Made by a program: the position numbers and the translations under genes. 64,000 bases of DNA. It comes from Agromyces mangrovi. GTDB taxonomy: Bacteria > Actinomycetota > Actinomycetes > Actinomycetales > Microbacteriaceae. Within the stretch, counting starts at the first letter, position 1; each line of letters begins with the position of its first letter. Shown here in pieces: positions 28,306-37,611 of the stretch. The notes beneath the pieces are model-generated. The model saw nothing but the letters and a program-made list of their open reading frames with translations, did not search any database and was not told where the DNA came from. Where the stretch lies: the NCBI RefSeq assembly GCF_030296695.1, contig NZ_AP027737.1:2976001-3040000 (forward strand), written 5' to 3'.

Positions 28306-29180
28306 GCACCGTCATCCTGCTGCTCGTCACGGGCCTCGGCCTCGGCGCGCTCTACTTCCTGGTCGCATCCGGCCTGTCGCTGATCTACGGCCTCATGCAC
28401 GTGCTGAACTTCGCCCACGGCGTGTTCCTCACCATCGGCGCGTTCCTCGGCTGGGAGGTCGGCCGTCGCGTCTCCGACGGCACCTGGGGCGGCCTGCTGC
28501 TCTCGATGCTCGTCGGCGCGGTGGTCGGCGCGATCGTCGCGGCGCTCACCGAGTACCTGCTGATTCGTCGGCTCTACGAGCGGCACATCGAGCAGGTGCT
28601 CGTCACGGTGGGTCTCGCGCTCGCCGGCGTCGCCCTCATGGAGGGCATCTGGGGCACCGACCCGATCTACACGGCGAAGCCCGCCTGGCTCACCGAGACC
28701 ACGGAGATCCTCGGCGCGCGCATCCCGAACGACCGGTTCCTGCTGATCGGCATCGCGGTCCTGGTGCTCCTCGGCATCGTGCTCTTCCTGCGCGGCACGA
28801 GGTACGGCCTCATCATCCGCGCCGGCGTCGAGAACCGGCACATGGTGACCGCGCTCGGCATCGACGTGCGACGCTCGTTCACCCTCGTGTTCGCGATCGG
28901 CGGCGCGGCGGCCGGCCTCGGCGGCGTGCTCGCATCGGTCTACTACGGCTACGTGTCGGCGCACCTCGGCAGCTCGCTGCTCATCTTCGCCTTCATCGTG
29001 ACCGTCATCGGCGGGCTCGGCTCCCTCGCGGGCGCGGCGATCGCGTCGGTGCTCGTGGCGGTGCTGCAGCAGTTCGCCAACTTCTACCTCGGCGGCACGG
29101 GCGACCTCGCGGTCGTGCTCGCGCTCGCAGCGGTACTGCTCATCCGCCCGAGCGGACTCATGGGGAAGGCAGCAGCATGA
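28302..29180 (+). CDS. ABC importer permease, LivH-like
   Basis: Protein of 292 residues with about eight membrane helices. ALYFLVASGLSLIYGLMHVLNFAHG is the classic N-terminal signature of LivH permeases (given here as position only: residues 16-40). The conserved loop ENRHMVTALGIDVRR contacts the ATPase. It forms the membrane channel with the LivM-like protein encoded next. Its ATG overlaps the previous stop by four bases. Confidence 0.93.
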   Translation: MSTVILLLVTGLGLGALYFLVASGLSLIYGLMHVLNFAHGVFLTIGAFLGWEVGRRVSDGTWGGLLLSMLVGAVVGAIVAALTEYLLIRRLYERHIEQVLVTVGLALAGVALMEGIWGTDPIYTAKPAWLTETTEILGARIPNDRFLLIGIAVLVLLGIVLFLRGTRYGLIIRAGVENRHMVTALGIDVRRSFTLVFAIGGAAAGLGGVLASVYYGYVSAHLGSSLLIFAFIVTVIGGLGSLAGAAIASVLVAVLQQFANFYLGGTGDLAVVLALAAVLLIRPSGLMGKAAA

Positions 29181-30274
29181 CCACCACGAACCGTCGCCGC
29201 ATCGCCTGGATCGCCGGATCCGCCGCGATCATCGTGCTCGCGGCCATCCTGCCGCTGCTCGCCATCGAGATCCCCGGGGTGTTCCCCGGCCCCACCTACA
29301 CGCCCGGCACGCTCCAGCTGCTCGCGTACGCCATGCTCATCGCGGCGCTCGCGCTCAGCTACCGGCTGCTGTTCGGCCTGGCCGGCATGCTCTCGTTCGG
29401 CCACGCGCTGTTCTTCGCGGCCGGCGCCTACGGGCTGGGCGTCGTGCTCGAGTGGTTCGCCCCGTCCGAGCTGCCGAGCGAGGTCGTCTTCATCGGCGCC
29501 ATCCTCATCACGCTCGTGTTCGGCATCGTGCTCTCGCTCACGGTCGGCTCGCTGGCCCTCCGCGTCGGCGGCATCTCCTTCGCCATGGTGACGCTCGCGT
29601 TCGCGCAGGCCGGGTCGGTGCTGATCCGCCGCAACCCGGGCGGCGCGACCGGCGGCGAGGAGGGCCTCGCGCTCGACATCACGCACGTGCCCGAGGGCTT
29701 CATCGGCGTGATGAACACGCGCAACCTCTACTGGTTCGCGCTCGGCGTGCTCGTCTTCGTGTACCTCGTGGTGCTGTGGGTCGAGCGCTCGCGCGCCGGC
29801 CATGTCGCTGCCGCGGGCCGCGAGAACGAGCTGCGCGTGCGCGTGCTCGGCGTGCGCCCGTACCCGGTGAAGCTGCTGGTGTTCACGGTGGCGGGTGCGC
29901 TCGCCGCGGTCGCGGGCATGGGCTACCTGCTGCTCCAGTCGGGCGCCGCCCCGCGCGTCGCCACCGCCGACTTCACGCTCACGCTGCTCGTCATCGTGGT
30001 GCTGGGCGGCGTCGGCTACCGCTGGGGCGCCATCATCGGCGGACTGATCTACACGCTGCTCGACCAGCGCCTCACCGCGCTGGCCGGCTCGGAGGCGATC
30101 GCCGCCCTGCCCGACGTGCTGCGCATCCCGCTCTCGGAGCCGCTGTTCATCCTCGGTACGCTCTTCATACTCGTCGTCATGTTCCTGCCGGGCGGCATCG
30201 CGGGCATCCCGCAGCGCCTCCGCACGCACCGACGCTCGACGGCGCTCGAGTCGAAGGAGACCGTGGATGCCTGA
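29177..30274 (+). CDS. ABC importer permease, LivM-like
   Basis: Protein of 365 residues with about nine to ten membrane helices. Diagnostic segments are LSYRLLFGLAGMLSFGHALF and the ATPase-contact loop RENELRVRVLGVRP. It pairs with the LivH-like permease. The stop overlaps the following CoA-ligase start by 8 bp, which ties the ligase to the importer and suggests that the imported molecule is activated with CoA. Confidence 0.93.
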   Translation: MTTTNRRRIAWIAGSAAIIVLAAILPLLAIEIPGVFPGPTYTPGTLQLLAYAMLIAALALSYRLLFGLAGMLSFGHALFFAAGAYGLGVVLEWFAPSELPSEVVFIGAILITLVFGIVLSLTVGSLALRVGGISFAMVTLAFAQAGSVLIRRNPGGATGGEEGLALDITHVPEGFIGVMNTRNLYWFALGVLVFVYLVVLWVERSRAGHVAAAGRENELRVRVLGVRPYPVKLLVFTVAGALAAVAGMGYLLLQSGAAPRVATADFTLTLLVIVVLGGVGYRWGAIIGGLIYTLLDQRLTALAGSEAIAALPDVLRIPLSEPLFILGTLFILVVMFLPGGIAGIPQRLRTHRRSTALESKETVDA

Positions 30275-31814
30275 CGCAGGGCTGCACACGCTGGGGCGCT
30301 GGACCCGGGATCGCGCGATCGCGACGCCCGACCGCGTGGCCGTCGACGACCGGGGCGTGGCGATCACGTACCGGCAGCTCGATGAGCGCGCGGCGGGCCT
30401 CGCCGAGCGGCTGCTCGACGCCGGGTACGGCGTGGGCGACCGCATCGCGACGGTCACCGGCAACAGCGCCGACCAGGTCGTGCTGTTCTTCGCCTGCGCG
30501 AAGGCGGGCCTCGTGCTCGTGCCCCTGTCGTGGCGGCTCACGCCCCGTGAGCTCGCCGAGCAGCTCGCGGCGTCCGACCCGGCGCTGCTCGTGGTCGAGG
30601 AGGAGTTCCAGACCCTCGCGCGTGCCGCACGCGACCGGCTTCCGGGCCGGCTCGCCGACGCGGCGCCAGGTGCGCACGGCGTCGAGGCCGACGTGCCGGC
30701 TCCGAGCGGGGAGCGGGCGGATGCCCCGGAGCGACGCCCGGTCGCCGACGACGACGCGCTGCTCATCATCTTCACGTCGGGCACCACCGGCAACGCCAAG
30801 GGCGCCGTGCTCACGCACGCGAACTGCTTCTGGTCGAACCTCGCGCTCTCGCGCATCGCCGAGATCACGACCCACGACACGGTGCTCGCGGTCATGCCGC
30901 AGTACCACGTGGGCGGTTGGAACATCCAGCCGCTGCTCGCCTGGTGGGTGGGCGCGACGGTCGTGCTCGAGCGCACCTTCGATCCGGGTCGCGTGCTGCG
31001 GCTCATCGACGAGCGCGGCATCACGACCATGATGGGCGTGCCCGCCAACTACCTCTTCCTCGCCCAGCACCCCGGCTTCGCCGAGGCCGACCTGTCGAGC
31101 CTGTCGCACGCGATCGTCGGCGGCGCGCCGATGCCGCCCGCGCTGCTTCGCACCTGGCACGCCCGGGGCGTCGCGCTCTCGCAGGGCTACGGCCTCACCG
31201 AGGCCGCGCCGAACGTGCTGTGCCTGCCCGACGAGGACGCGCGCACGCACCTCGGCTCGGCCGGCAAGCCGTACCCGCACGTCGAGGTCGCGATCGCCGA
31301 CCCCGTGACGGGCGAGCAGCTCGAGGGCGAGGCGTCGGGCGAGCTGCTCGTGCGCGGCCCGGCGGTGTTCCCCGGCTACTTCCGCGCCCCCGAGGAGACG
31401 GCGTTCGCCCTGCGGGGCGGCTGGCTGCACACGGGCGACCTCGTGCACCGCGACGACGAGGGGTACTTCACGATCGTCGACCGCATCAAGGACGTCTACA
31501 TCTCCGGCGGCGAGCAGGTCGCCCCCGCCGAGGTCGAGGAGGCGCTGCGCTCGCACCCGGCCGTCGACGACGTCGCCGTGGTCGGCGTGCCCGACTCGCG
31601 CTGGGGCGAGACCGGCCAGGCCTGGGTGGTCATGCGCCGGGGTGCGGTGACGGATGCCACGGAGCTCGTCGCCCACGCGCGCGGCGTGCTCGCGGGCTTC
31701 AAGGTGCCGCGCGACATCCGCTTCATCGACGAGATCCCGCGCTCGATGAGCGGCAAGGTGCTGCGGCACGTGCTCGCCGAGCGCGCCCGCGCGGAACGCG
31801 AGACGGCTCGATGA
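30267..31814 (+). CDS. Acyl-CoA ligase (AMP-forming)
   Basis: Protein of 515 residues of the ANL superfamily. The AMP-binding loop is IIFTSGTTGNAKGAVLTH; SQGYGLTEAAP is motif A5; GWLHTGDLVHRDDEGYF and the hinge DRIKDVYISGGEQVAPAEVEE follow; the catalytic Lys is in SMSGKVLRH. Such enzymes join a carboxylic acid to CoA through an acyl-adenylate. The operon context suggests a short or medium hydroxyacid or related ester product as substrate, but the sequence alone does not fix the chain length. Overlaps both neighbours. Confidence 0.9.
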   Translation: MPDAGLHTLGRWTRDRAIATPDRVAVDDRGVAITYRQLDERAAGLAERLLDAGYGVGDRIATVTGNSADQVVLFFACAKAGLVLVPLSWRLTPRELAEQLAASDPALLVVEEEFQTLARAARDRLPGRLADAAPGAHGVEADVPAPSGERADAPERRPVADDDALLIIFTSGTTGNAKGAVLTHANCFWSNLALSRIAEITTHDTVLAVMPQYHVGGWNIQPLLAWWVGATVVLERTFDPGRVLRLIDERGITTMMGVPANYLFLAQHPGFAEADLSSLSHAIVGGAPMPPALLRTWHARGVALSQGYGLTEAAPNVLCLPDEDARTHLGSAGKPYPHVEVAIADPVTGEQLEGEASGELLVRGPAVFPGYFRAPEETAFALRGGWLHTGDLVHRDDEGYFTIVDRIKDVYISGGEQVAPAEVEEALRSHPAVDDVAVVGVPDSRWGETGQAWVVMRRGAVTDATELVAHARGVLAGFKVPRDIRFIDEIPRSMSGKVLRHVLAERARAERETAR

Positions 31815-32505
31815 GCGCGCAGCCGCGCACCGCCCGGGGCGCCGAGACGAGGCGGCGCATCCTGCGGGCGGCGGAGGACGTGTTCGCCGAGCTCGGCTAC
31901 ACCGAGGCATCCGTCTCGCGCATCACCGACCGTGCGGGCGTGGGGCAGGGCACGTTCTACCTGTACTTCGACTCGAAGCTCGACCTGTTCAACGAGCTCG
32001 TGGAAGACCTGAACCGCCGGGTGCGGCACGCGATGGCCGAGGGCGCCGCGAGCGCGCCCGACCGCATCTCCGCCGAACGCGAGGGCTTCGCCGCGTTCTT
32101 CCGCTTCACAGCCGAGCACCCGGCGCTCTACCGCGTCGTGCGCGAGGCCGAGCTGGTCTCGCCCGAGGCGCTGCGCCTGCACTACACGCGCATCGTCGAG
32201 GGCTACATCGAGGGCCTCGACCAGGCGCACGGCGCCGGCGAGATCGGCGACATCGACACGACCGTGGCCGCGTGGGCGCTCATGGGCATCGGCGAGATGA
32301 TCGGCATGCGCTGGGTGCTCTGGGGCAGCAACGGCTCGGGGAGGGCGGCGGCGACGCCGATCCGACCGCGTCGGGCACCTCCGCCGTGCCCGACCACGTG
32401 CTCGACGAGATGATGCGCTTCATCGGGGGCGCACTCGGCCGCCCGGTGGCTGCGCAGCAGCAGGGCCGCCCCGCGGCGGCATCGACCAAGAAGGAGGAAT
32501 CGTGA
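31811..32505 (+). CDS. TetR-family regulator of the importer operon (one frameshift)
   Basis: Starts at ATG 31811 overlapping the ligase stop. The N-terminal helix-turn-helix reads VFAELGYTEASVSRITDRAGVG with the recognition helix QGTFYLYFDSK. The frame shifts at the G run near 32336-32341; restoring one G gives about 231 residues that end at 32505 with DHVLDEMMRFIGG, the expected last helix. Read without correction, the protein would end in a nonsense tail at 32413. It probably controls this operon and the divergent thiolase through the inverted repeat at 25495-25522, responding to an acyl-CoA or free acid. That link is inference. Confidence 0.85.
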
Positions 32506-33248
32506 CCGACCTGACCGGACGACGCGCGCTCGTTACCGGCGGCGCCAGCGGCATCGGCGCCGCGTGCGCCCGTGCCTTCGCCGACCGCGGCGCCTCCGTC
32601 ACCGTCGCCGACCTGAACGGCGAGGCCGCGACCGCGCTCGCCGAGGAGATCGGCGGCACCGCCTGGCAGGTCGACCTGTCCGACACCGCCGCGCTCGCGG
32701 AGACGGTGCTCGACATCGACATCCTCGTGAACAACGCGGGCATCCAGTACGTGAGCCCGATCGAGGAGTTCCCGCCGGAGAAGTTCTCGCTCATCCTGCG
32801 GCTCATGCTGGAGGCGCCGTACCTCCTGGTGCGCGCGGCACTGCCGGGCATGTACGAGCGCGGGTTCGGCCGCATCATCAACCTCTCGAGCGTGCACGGC
32901 ATCCGGGCATCCGCCTTCAAGTCTGCGTACGTCTCGGCAAAGCACGGCCTCGAGGGCTTCTCGAAGGTCACGGCCCTCGAGGGCGGCCCGCACGGCGTGA
33001 CGAGCAACTGCGTCGACCCGGCCTACGTGCGCACGCCGCTCGTCGAGAAGCAGATCGCCGACCAGGCGCGCGTGCACGGCATCCCCGAGGAGGAGGTCGT
33101 GCCGAAGATCATGCTCACCGAGTCGGCCGTGAAGCGGCTCGTCGAGCCCGAGGAGGTCGCGTCGCTGGTCTGCTGGCTGGCCGGCCCCGACTCCGGCATG
33201 GTCACGGGCGCGAGCTACACCATGGACGGCGGATGGAGCGCCCGATGA
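32502..33248 (+). CDS. 3-hydroxybutyrate dehydrogenase
   Basis: SDR of 248 residues. TGGASGIG binds NAD; NNAGIQYVSPIEEFP, INLSSVHG (catalytic Ser) and SAYVSAKHG (Tyr and Lys) follow. The segments IQYVSPIEEFPPEKF, SVHGIRASAFKSAYV, and RTPLVEKQI are characteristic of D-3-hydroxybutyrate dehydrogenases rather than generic SDRs. It oxidises 3-hydroxybutyrate to acetoacetate with NAD. Its neighbours supply the CoA-transferase and thiolase needed to complete the path to acetyl-CoA. GTG start overlapping the TetR stop. Confidence 0.88.
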   Translation: MTDLTGRRALVTGGASGIGAACARAFADRGASVTVADLNGEAATALAEEIGGTAWQVDLSDTAALAETVLDIDILVNNAGIQYVSPIEEFPPEKFSLILRLMLEAPYLLVRAALPGMYERGFGRIINLSSVHGIRASAFKSAYVSAKHGLEGFSKVTALEGGPHGVTSNCVDPAYVRTPLVEKQIADQARVHGIPEEEVVPKIMLTESAVKRLVEPEEVASLVCWLAGPDSGMVTGASYTMDGGWSAR

Positions 33249-34147
33249 GCGCCCCCGAACGCCGCACCGCACCCGTCGCCGGCGGCGAGCTGACCTACGG
33301 GGAGTGGCGGGCGGATGCCCCGGGCACGCCGGTCCTCGCGATCCACGGCATCACCTCGAGCCACCTCGCCTGGCCGTTCGTGGCCGAACGTCTCGACGGC
33401 GTGCGCGTGGTCGCGCCCGACCTGCGCGGCCGCGCCGGCAGCAACGGCCTGCCCGGCCCGTTCGGCCTGCGCGTGCACGCCGACGACATGGCGGCGGTGC
33501 TCGACGCCGCCGGCATCGAGCGTGCCGTGGTCGTGGGCCATTCGATGGGTGCGTTCGTCGCCGTGCGGTTCGCCGAGCTGCACCCCGAGCGCGTCGAGTC
33601 GCTCGTGCTGGTCGACGGCGGCCTGCCGATCCCGCCGCCCGCGGGCATGACGCCCGAGGAGGCGGCCGCGGCCACGCTCGGACCGGCGCTGGAGCGCCTG
33701 TCGATGACGTTCGAGTCGGTCGAGGCGTACCGCGAGTTCTGGCGGAATCATCCGGGCATCGGGCCGTACTGGTGCGACGAGATCGAGACGTACGTCGACT
33801 ACGACCTGGTCGGCGAGGCGCCCGAGCTGCGCGCGTCGGCGAACCCCGAGGCGATCGCCGAGAACTCGCTGCAGCTCGACGGCACCGACGAGTACGCGAC
33901 GGCCCTGATGGGGCTCACCACGCCGATCACGTTCGTGCGCGCTCCGCGCGGGCTGTTCGACCAGCCCGAGGCGCTCTACGCGCCCGAGACGGTCGACGCG
34001 TGGCGCGACCAGCTGCACGACGCGACTTCCGTCGAGGCGGAGGACGTCAACCACTACACCGTCATCATGGGTGACCATGGTGCTGAGCAGGTCGCTCCGG
34101 TCATCGCCGACCGGCTCGACGCGGCGCGAACGAAGGAGATCGCATGA
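33245..34147 (+). CDS. Alpha/beta hydrolase
   Basis: Protein of 300 residues. The oxyanion segment is [12 protein letters not shown], the nucleophile elbow GHSMGAFVA holds the catalytic Ser, and the catalytic His is likely in DVNHYTVIM near the C-terminus. Alpha/beta hydrolases of this size cleave esters or lactones. Placed between 3-hydroxybutyrate dehydrogenase and the CoA-transferase, it may release 3-hydroxybutyrate from an ester or oligomer. No signal peptide is visible, so it acts in the cytoplasm. Substrate unproven. Confidence 0.8.
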   Translation: MSAPERRTAPVAGGELTYGEWRADAPGTPVLAIHGITSSHLAWPFVAERLDGVRVVAPDLRGRAGSNGLPGPFGLRVHADDMAAVLDAAGIERAVVVGHSMGAFVAVRFAELHPERVESLVLVDGGLPIPPPAGMTPEEAAAATLGPALERLSMTFESVEAYREFWRNHPGIGPYWCDEIETYVDYDLVGEAPELRASANPEAIAENSLQLDGTDEYATALMGLTTPITFVRAPRGLFDQPEALYAPETVDAWRDQLHDATSVEAEDVNHYTVIMGDHGAEQVAPVIADRLDAARTKEIA

Positions 34148-34932
34148 CACTCGACAAGGTGGTCGGTTCCGCGGCGGAGGCCGTGGCCGACATCCCCTCC
34201 GGGGCCAGTCTCGCCGTGGGCGGGTTCGGGCTCTGCGGCATCCCGATGGTGCTGATCGACGCGCTGCTCGAGCGGCGAGTGGGCGACCTGTCGGTGGTGT
34301 CGAACAACTGCGGCGTCGACGACTGGGGCCTGGGCGTGCTGCTCGCCGAGGGGCTCATCCGCAAGATGACGTCGTCGTACGTGGGGGAGAACAAGGAGTT
34401 CGCCCGCCAGTACCTCTCGGGCGAGCTCGAGCTGGAGCTCACCCCGCAGGGCACGCTCGCCGAGAAGCTGCGTGCGGGCGGCAGCGGCATCGCCGCGTTC
34501 TACACGCAGACCGGCGTGGGCACGCAGGTCTCCGAGGGCGGCCTGCCGCAGCGCTACGCGGCGGACGGGTCGATCGCGCTGGCGAGCGAGCCGAAGCCGA
34601 AGCAGGTGTTCGAGTACCGCGGCGCCGACCGCGAGTTCGTGCTCGAGCAGGCGATCACGACCGACTTCGCGCTCGTGCACGCGCTGCGCGGCGACCGGCA
34701 CGGCAACCTCGTGTTCGACAAGTCGGCCCGCAACTTCTCGCCGCTCGCTGCGATGGCGGGCGCCGTGTGCGTCGCCGAGGTGGAGGAGCTCGTCGAGCCC
34801 GGCGAGCTCGACCCGGACGCCGTGCACCTGCCCGGCATCTACGTCGACCGCCTCGTGGTGGTCGGCACCGACGTCGAGAAGCGCATCGAGAAGCGCACCG
34901 TGCGCCAGACCGAGACAGCAGAGGGGAACTGA
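34144..34932 (+). CDS. scoA: 3-oxoacid CoA-transferase, subunit A
   Basis: Protein of 262 residues, ATG overlapping the hydrolase stop. [17 protein letters not shown] and [15 protein letters not shown] are hallmark segments of the A subunit; [15 protein letters not shown] follows. With subunit B it moves CoA from succinyl-CoA or another donor to acetoacetate. This is the step that links 3-hydroxybutyrate oxidation to thiolysis. Confidence 0.95.
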   Translation: MTLDKVVGSAAEAVADIPSGASLAVGGFGLCGIPMVLIDALLERRVGDLSVVSNNCGVDDWGLGVLLAEGLIRKMTSSYVGENKEFARQYLSGELELELTPQGTLAEKLRAGGSGIAAFYTQTGVGTQVSEGGLPQRYAADGSIALASEPKPKQVFEYRGADREFVLEQAITTDFALVHALRGDRHGNLVFDKSARNFSPLAAMAGAVCVAEVEELVEPGELDPDAVHLPGIYVDRLVVVGTDVEKRIEKRTVRQTETAEGN

Positions 34933-34933
34933 C

Positions 34934-35587
34934 ATGGCACTGACCCGCCTGGAGATGGCCGCCCGCGCGGCGAAGGAGCTGCCCGACGGCGCGTACGTGA
35001 ACCTCGGCATCGGCCTGCCGACGCTCGTGCCCAACTACGTGCCCGACGACGTCACCGTCGTGCTGCAGTCGGAGAACGGCATCCTCGGCGTCGGCCCGTA
35101 CCCGACCGAAGACCAGGTCGACCCCGACCTCATCAACGCCGGCAAGGAGACCGTGACGGTGCTGCCCGGCTCGGCGTACTTCGACTCGGCCATGAGCTTC
35201 GGCATGATCCGCGGCGGCAAGATCGACGCCGCCATCCTCGGCGCCATGCAGGTGTCCGCGACCGGCGACCTGGCGAACTGGATGATCCCCGGCAAGATGG
35301 TCAAGGGCCCCGGCGGTGCGATGGACCTCGTGCACGGCGCCAAGCAGGTCATCGTGCTGATGGAGCACGTCGCGAAGGACGGCTCGGCGAAGATCGTGGA
35401 CGACTGCTCGCTGCCGCTCACCGGCATCGGCGTGGTCGACCGCATCATCACCGACCTCGCCGTGATCGACGTCACCCCCGACGGGCTCGTGCTCGTCGAG
35501 CTCGCGCCCGGTGTCACGGTCGACGAGGTCGTCGCCGCCACCGAGCCGCCGCTGACCATCGCCGTGTCCGAGGAGGCGCACGCATGA
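34934..35587 (+). CDS. scoB: 3-oxoacid CoA-transferase, subunit B
   Basis: Protein of 217 residues, one base after the subunit A stop. [16 protein letters not shown] and the active-site SENGILG, with the catalytic Glu that forms the CoA thioester, are clear. [15 protein letters not shown] and [15 protein letters not shown] are also family-typical. The next hydrolase start overlaps its stop. Confidence 0.95.
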   Translation: MALTRLEMAARAAKELPDGAYVNLGIGLPTLVPNYVPDDVTVVLQSENGILGVGPYPTEDQVDPDLINAGKETVTVLPGSAYFDSAMSFGMIRGGKIDAAILGAMQVSATGDLANWMIPGKMVKGPGGAMDLVHGAKQVIVLMEHVAKDGSAKIVDDCSLPLTGIGVVDRIITDLAVIDVTPDGLVLVELAPGVTVDEVVAATEPPLTIAVSEEAHA

Positions 35588-36639
35588 CCGACACGATCCT
35601 GCACGGCATCACCGCCCACGACGTCACCACCCCGCGCCTGACCGCGCGGGTGCTCGAGCGCCCGTCGCCGTCCGCGGCGCGCACAGTGCTGTTCGTGCAC
35701 GGCAACGTGTCGTCGTCGCTCTTCTGGCAGCCGACGATGCTCGGCCTGCCCGACGACGTGCGGGCGCTCGCGGTCGACCTGCGCGGCTTCGGCGAGTCGG
35801 AGACCCTGCCAGTCGACGCGACACGCGGGCTCGGGGACTTCGCCGACGACGTGGCATCCGTCATCGCCGCGCTGGAGCTGACGGACGTGCACCTCGTCGG
35901 CTGGAGCATGGGCGGCGGCGTCGTCATGCAGTTCCTGCTCGAGCACCAGGACGTCTCGGTGGCATCCGTCACCCTGGTCGACCCGGTGTCGCCCTACGGG
36001 TTCGGGGCGACGGATGCCTCGGGCGCGCTCGTGACCCCCGATGCGGCCGGCGCCGGCGGCGGCGGGGCCAACCCCGAGTTCGTGCAGCGCCTCGCCGACG
36101 GCGACCGGTCGTCGGATGCGGCAACCTCGCCGCTCTCGGTCTACCTCGGCACCTATGTGAAGCCCGGGTTCACGAGCGAGTACGACGCGATCTGGGTCGA
36201 GTCGATGCTCACCACGAAGACCGGCGTCGGCAACTACCCCGGCGACGCGAGCGGTTCGGAGAACTGGCCCGGCTTCGCGCCCGGCACCTCGGGCGTGCTC
36301 AACACCATGGCGCCGACCGTGTTCGACGTGTCGGGCATCGCCGATCTGGCGACCAAGCCGCCGATCCTCTGGATCCACGGCGCCGACGACGTCATCGTCT
36401 CCGACACCTCGCTCTTCGACCTCAACAACCTCGGCGCACTCGGCGTGATCCCCGGGTGGCCGGGGGCGGATGCCGCGCCGGCGCAGCCCATGGTGACGCA
36501 GACGCGCGCCGTGCTCGGCCGTTACGTCGACAACGGCGGCACGGCCCGCGAGGTCGAGGTGCCCGAATGCGGCCATTCGCCGCACCTGGAGCACCCCGAC
36601 GTGTTCCTCGGCGCGCTGCTCGACCAGGTCGGCGGCTGA
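35584..36639 (+). CDS. Alpha/beta hydrolase, last gene of the importer operon
   Basis: Protein of 351 residues. [12 protein letters not shown] is the oxyanion loop, [11 protein letters not shown] the nucleophile elbow, LWIHGADD carries the Asp and [10 protein letters not shown] the catalytic His. It is longer than the other hydrolase of the operon and not closely similar to it, with a Gly-rich insertion near residues 150-165. A 76-bp stretch covering its C-terminal end recurs downstream as a remnant (37535-37610). It may act on a different ester of the same substrate class. Confidence 0.82.
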   Translation: MTDTILHGITAHDVTTPRLTARVLERPSPSAARTVLFVHGNVSSSLFWQPTMLGLPDDVRALAVDLRGFGESETLPVDATRGLGDFADDVASVIAALELTDVHLVGWSMGGGVVMQFLLEHQDVSVASVTLVDPVSPYGFGATDASGALVTPDAAGAGGGGANPEFVQRLADGDRSSDAATSPLSVYLGTYVKPGFTSEYDAIWVESMLTTKTGVGNYPGDASGSENWPGFAPGTSGVLNTMAPTVFDVSGIADLATKPPILWIHGADDVIVSDTSLFDLNNLGALGVIPGWPGADAAPAQPMVTQTRAVLGRYVDNGGTAREVEVPECGHSPHLEHPDVFLGALLDQVGG

Positions 36640-36724
36640 CGCGCGCGGCGGTCGTTGCCCGATCGTGACCGCGGTGCCTGTGGACGGCGCGGCTCCGGAG
36701 GCGTGTCCGCGTGAGGATCGGATC

Positions 36725-37504
36725 ATGCCGAGTTCGAGACGCGCCAGGGCAAGCCTCCTCCTCCCGGTGCTCGCTGCACTCACGCTCTCGGGTTGTGCGT
36801 CCGCGGTCGAGCCGGTCGCGGCCGAGACGCCCGCGGCGCAGCCCGCGGTCGAGCCGTCTCCATCTCCGGCGCCGACCGAGCCGGCCGACCCGCTCGAGTC
36901 GGCGGCCGAGCTCGTCGTGCGACCTGAGCACCTCGACGTGGTGGACGCAACCGGCGCGGTCGTCGCGGAGCTTTCCTACGACCTGCCCACCGTCGAGTTC
37001 GTCGGGGCGCTGACGACCGTGTTCGGGTCCGCTCCGGACCTGGAGACCTACGAAGCGACCTACTACAGGCCGCAAACAGACCACTATCTGTGGGACGGCT
37101 TCGACGTCTACGACGACCTCAGCGGATACCTCGACGGGGATGCCCCGGAAGAGTGGGAGTGGGTGACGACGGACGAGCCCGACACCAGGGACATGAACGT
37201 ACAGATCTACGCACGCCGCCCGGTCGTTGGCGACATCGAGGTCCGCACCACCGAGGGCTATCGACCCGGAGATGACTTCGACTGGGTCGACTCGATCGAA
37301 GGCAACGCCTCGACGCGCCATCCGCAGTGGTTCGAAGGTCGCAGGCCTCCAGTCGCACTCGAGACCGGTCCCGAGATCGGCGAGCGCTTCTACGATGCGG
37401 TGCCGAACGCGTACTCAGTGGTCTTCTTCGTGGCTCACTCCGATCCGCCGCTCGGCGAACTGACGCAGATCGGAGCCCCATGGAACATCGGAGTACCGTT
37501 CTGA
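36725..37504 (+). CDS. Lipoprotein, paralogue of the 40553-41290 lipoprotein
   Basis: Protein of 259 residues, ATG 36725 with TGAGGA upstream. The signal peptide ends at the lipobox LSGC. A Pro/Ala/Thr-rich linker leads into a domain with DPLESAAELVVRPEHLDVVD, TTVFGSAP, HYLWDGFDVYDD, DTRDMNVQIYA and VPNAYSVVFFV. The same landmarks occur in the same order in the lipoprotein at 40553-41290, so the two are paralogues. No known function. Base composition is less GC-rich than neighbouring genes, with more A/T third positions, suggesting later arrival or relaxed selection. Confidence 0.8.
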   Translation: MPSSRRARASLLLPVLAALTLSGCASAVEPVAAETPAAQPAVEPSPSPAPTEPADPLESAAELVVRPEHLDVVDATGAVVAELSYDLPTVEFVGALTTVFGSAPDLETYEATYYRPQTDHYLWDGFDVYDDLSGYLDGDAPEEWEWVTTDEPDTRDMNVQIYARRPVVGDIEVRTTEGYRPGDDFDWVDSIEGNASTRHPQWFEGRRPPVALETGPEIGERFYDAVPNAYSVVFFVAHSDPPLGELTQIGAPWNIGVPF

Positions 37505-37511
37505 TGGGCCT

Positions 37512-37605
37512 GTGCCCACTTCGTCGCGCCCGACTGCGGCCACTAGCCGTACCTTGAGCACCCCGACGTGAACATCGGCGCGCTGCTCGACCAGCTCGGC
37601 GGCTG
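37512..37605 (+). pseudogene. Remnant of a duplicated alpha/beta hydrolase 3' end
   Basis: Positions 37535-37610 match 36568-36643, the end of the upstream hydrolase gene, with 8 mismatches in 76 bp and no gap. Translated in the corresponding frame it reads CGH, a TAG stop, then PYLEHPDVNIGALLDQLGG and a stop, against [23 protein letters not shown] in the intact gene. It is therefore a decayed tail of a second copy. The lipoprotein gene lies between the two copies. Confidence 0.75.
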
Positions 37606-37611
37606 ACGCGA

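Noticed and set aside
36665..36724. Upstream GTG extension of the lipoprotein at 36725
   Set aside because: It would put 20 hydrophilic residues before the signal peptide; ATG 36725 has a ribosome site.
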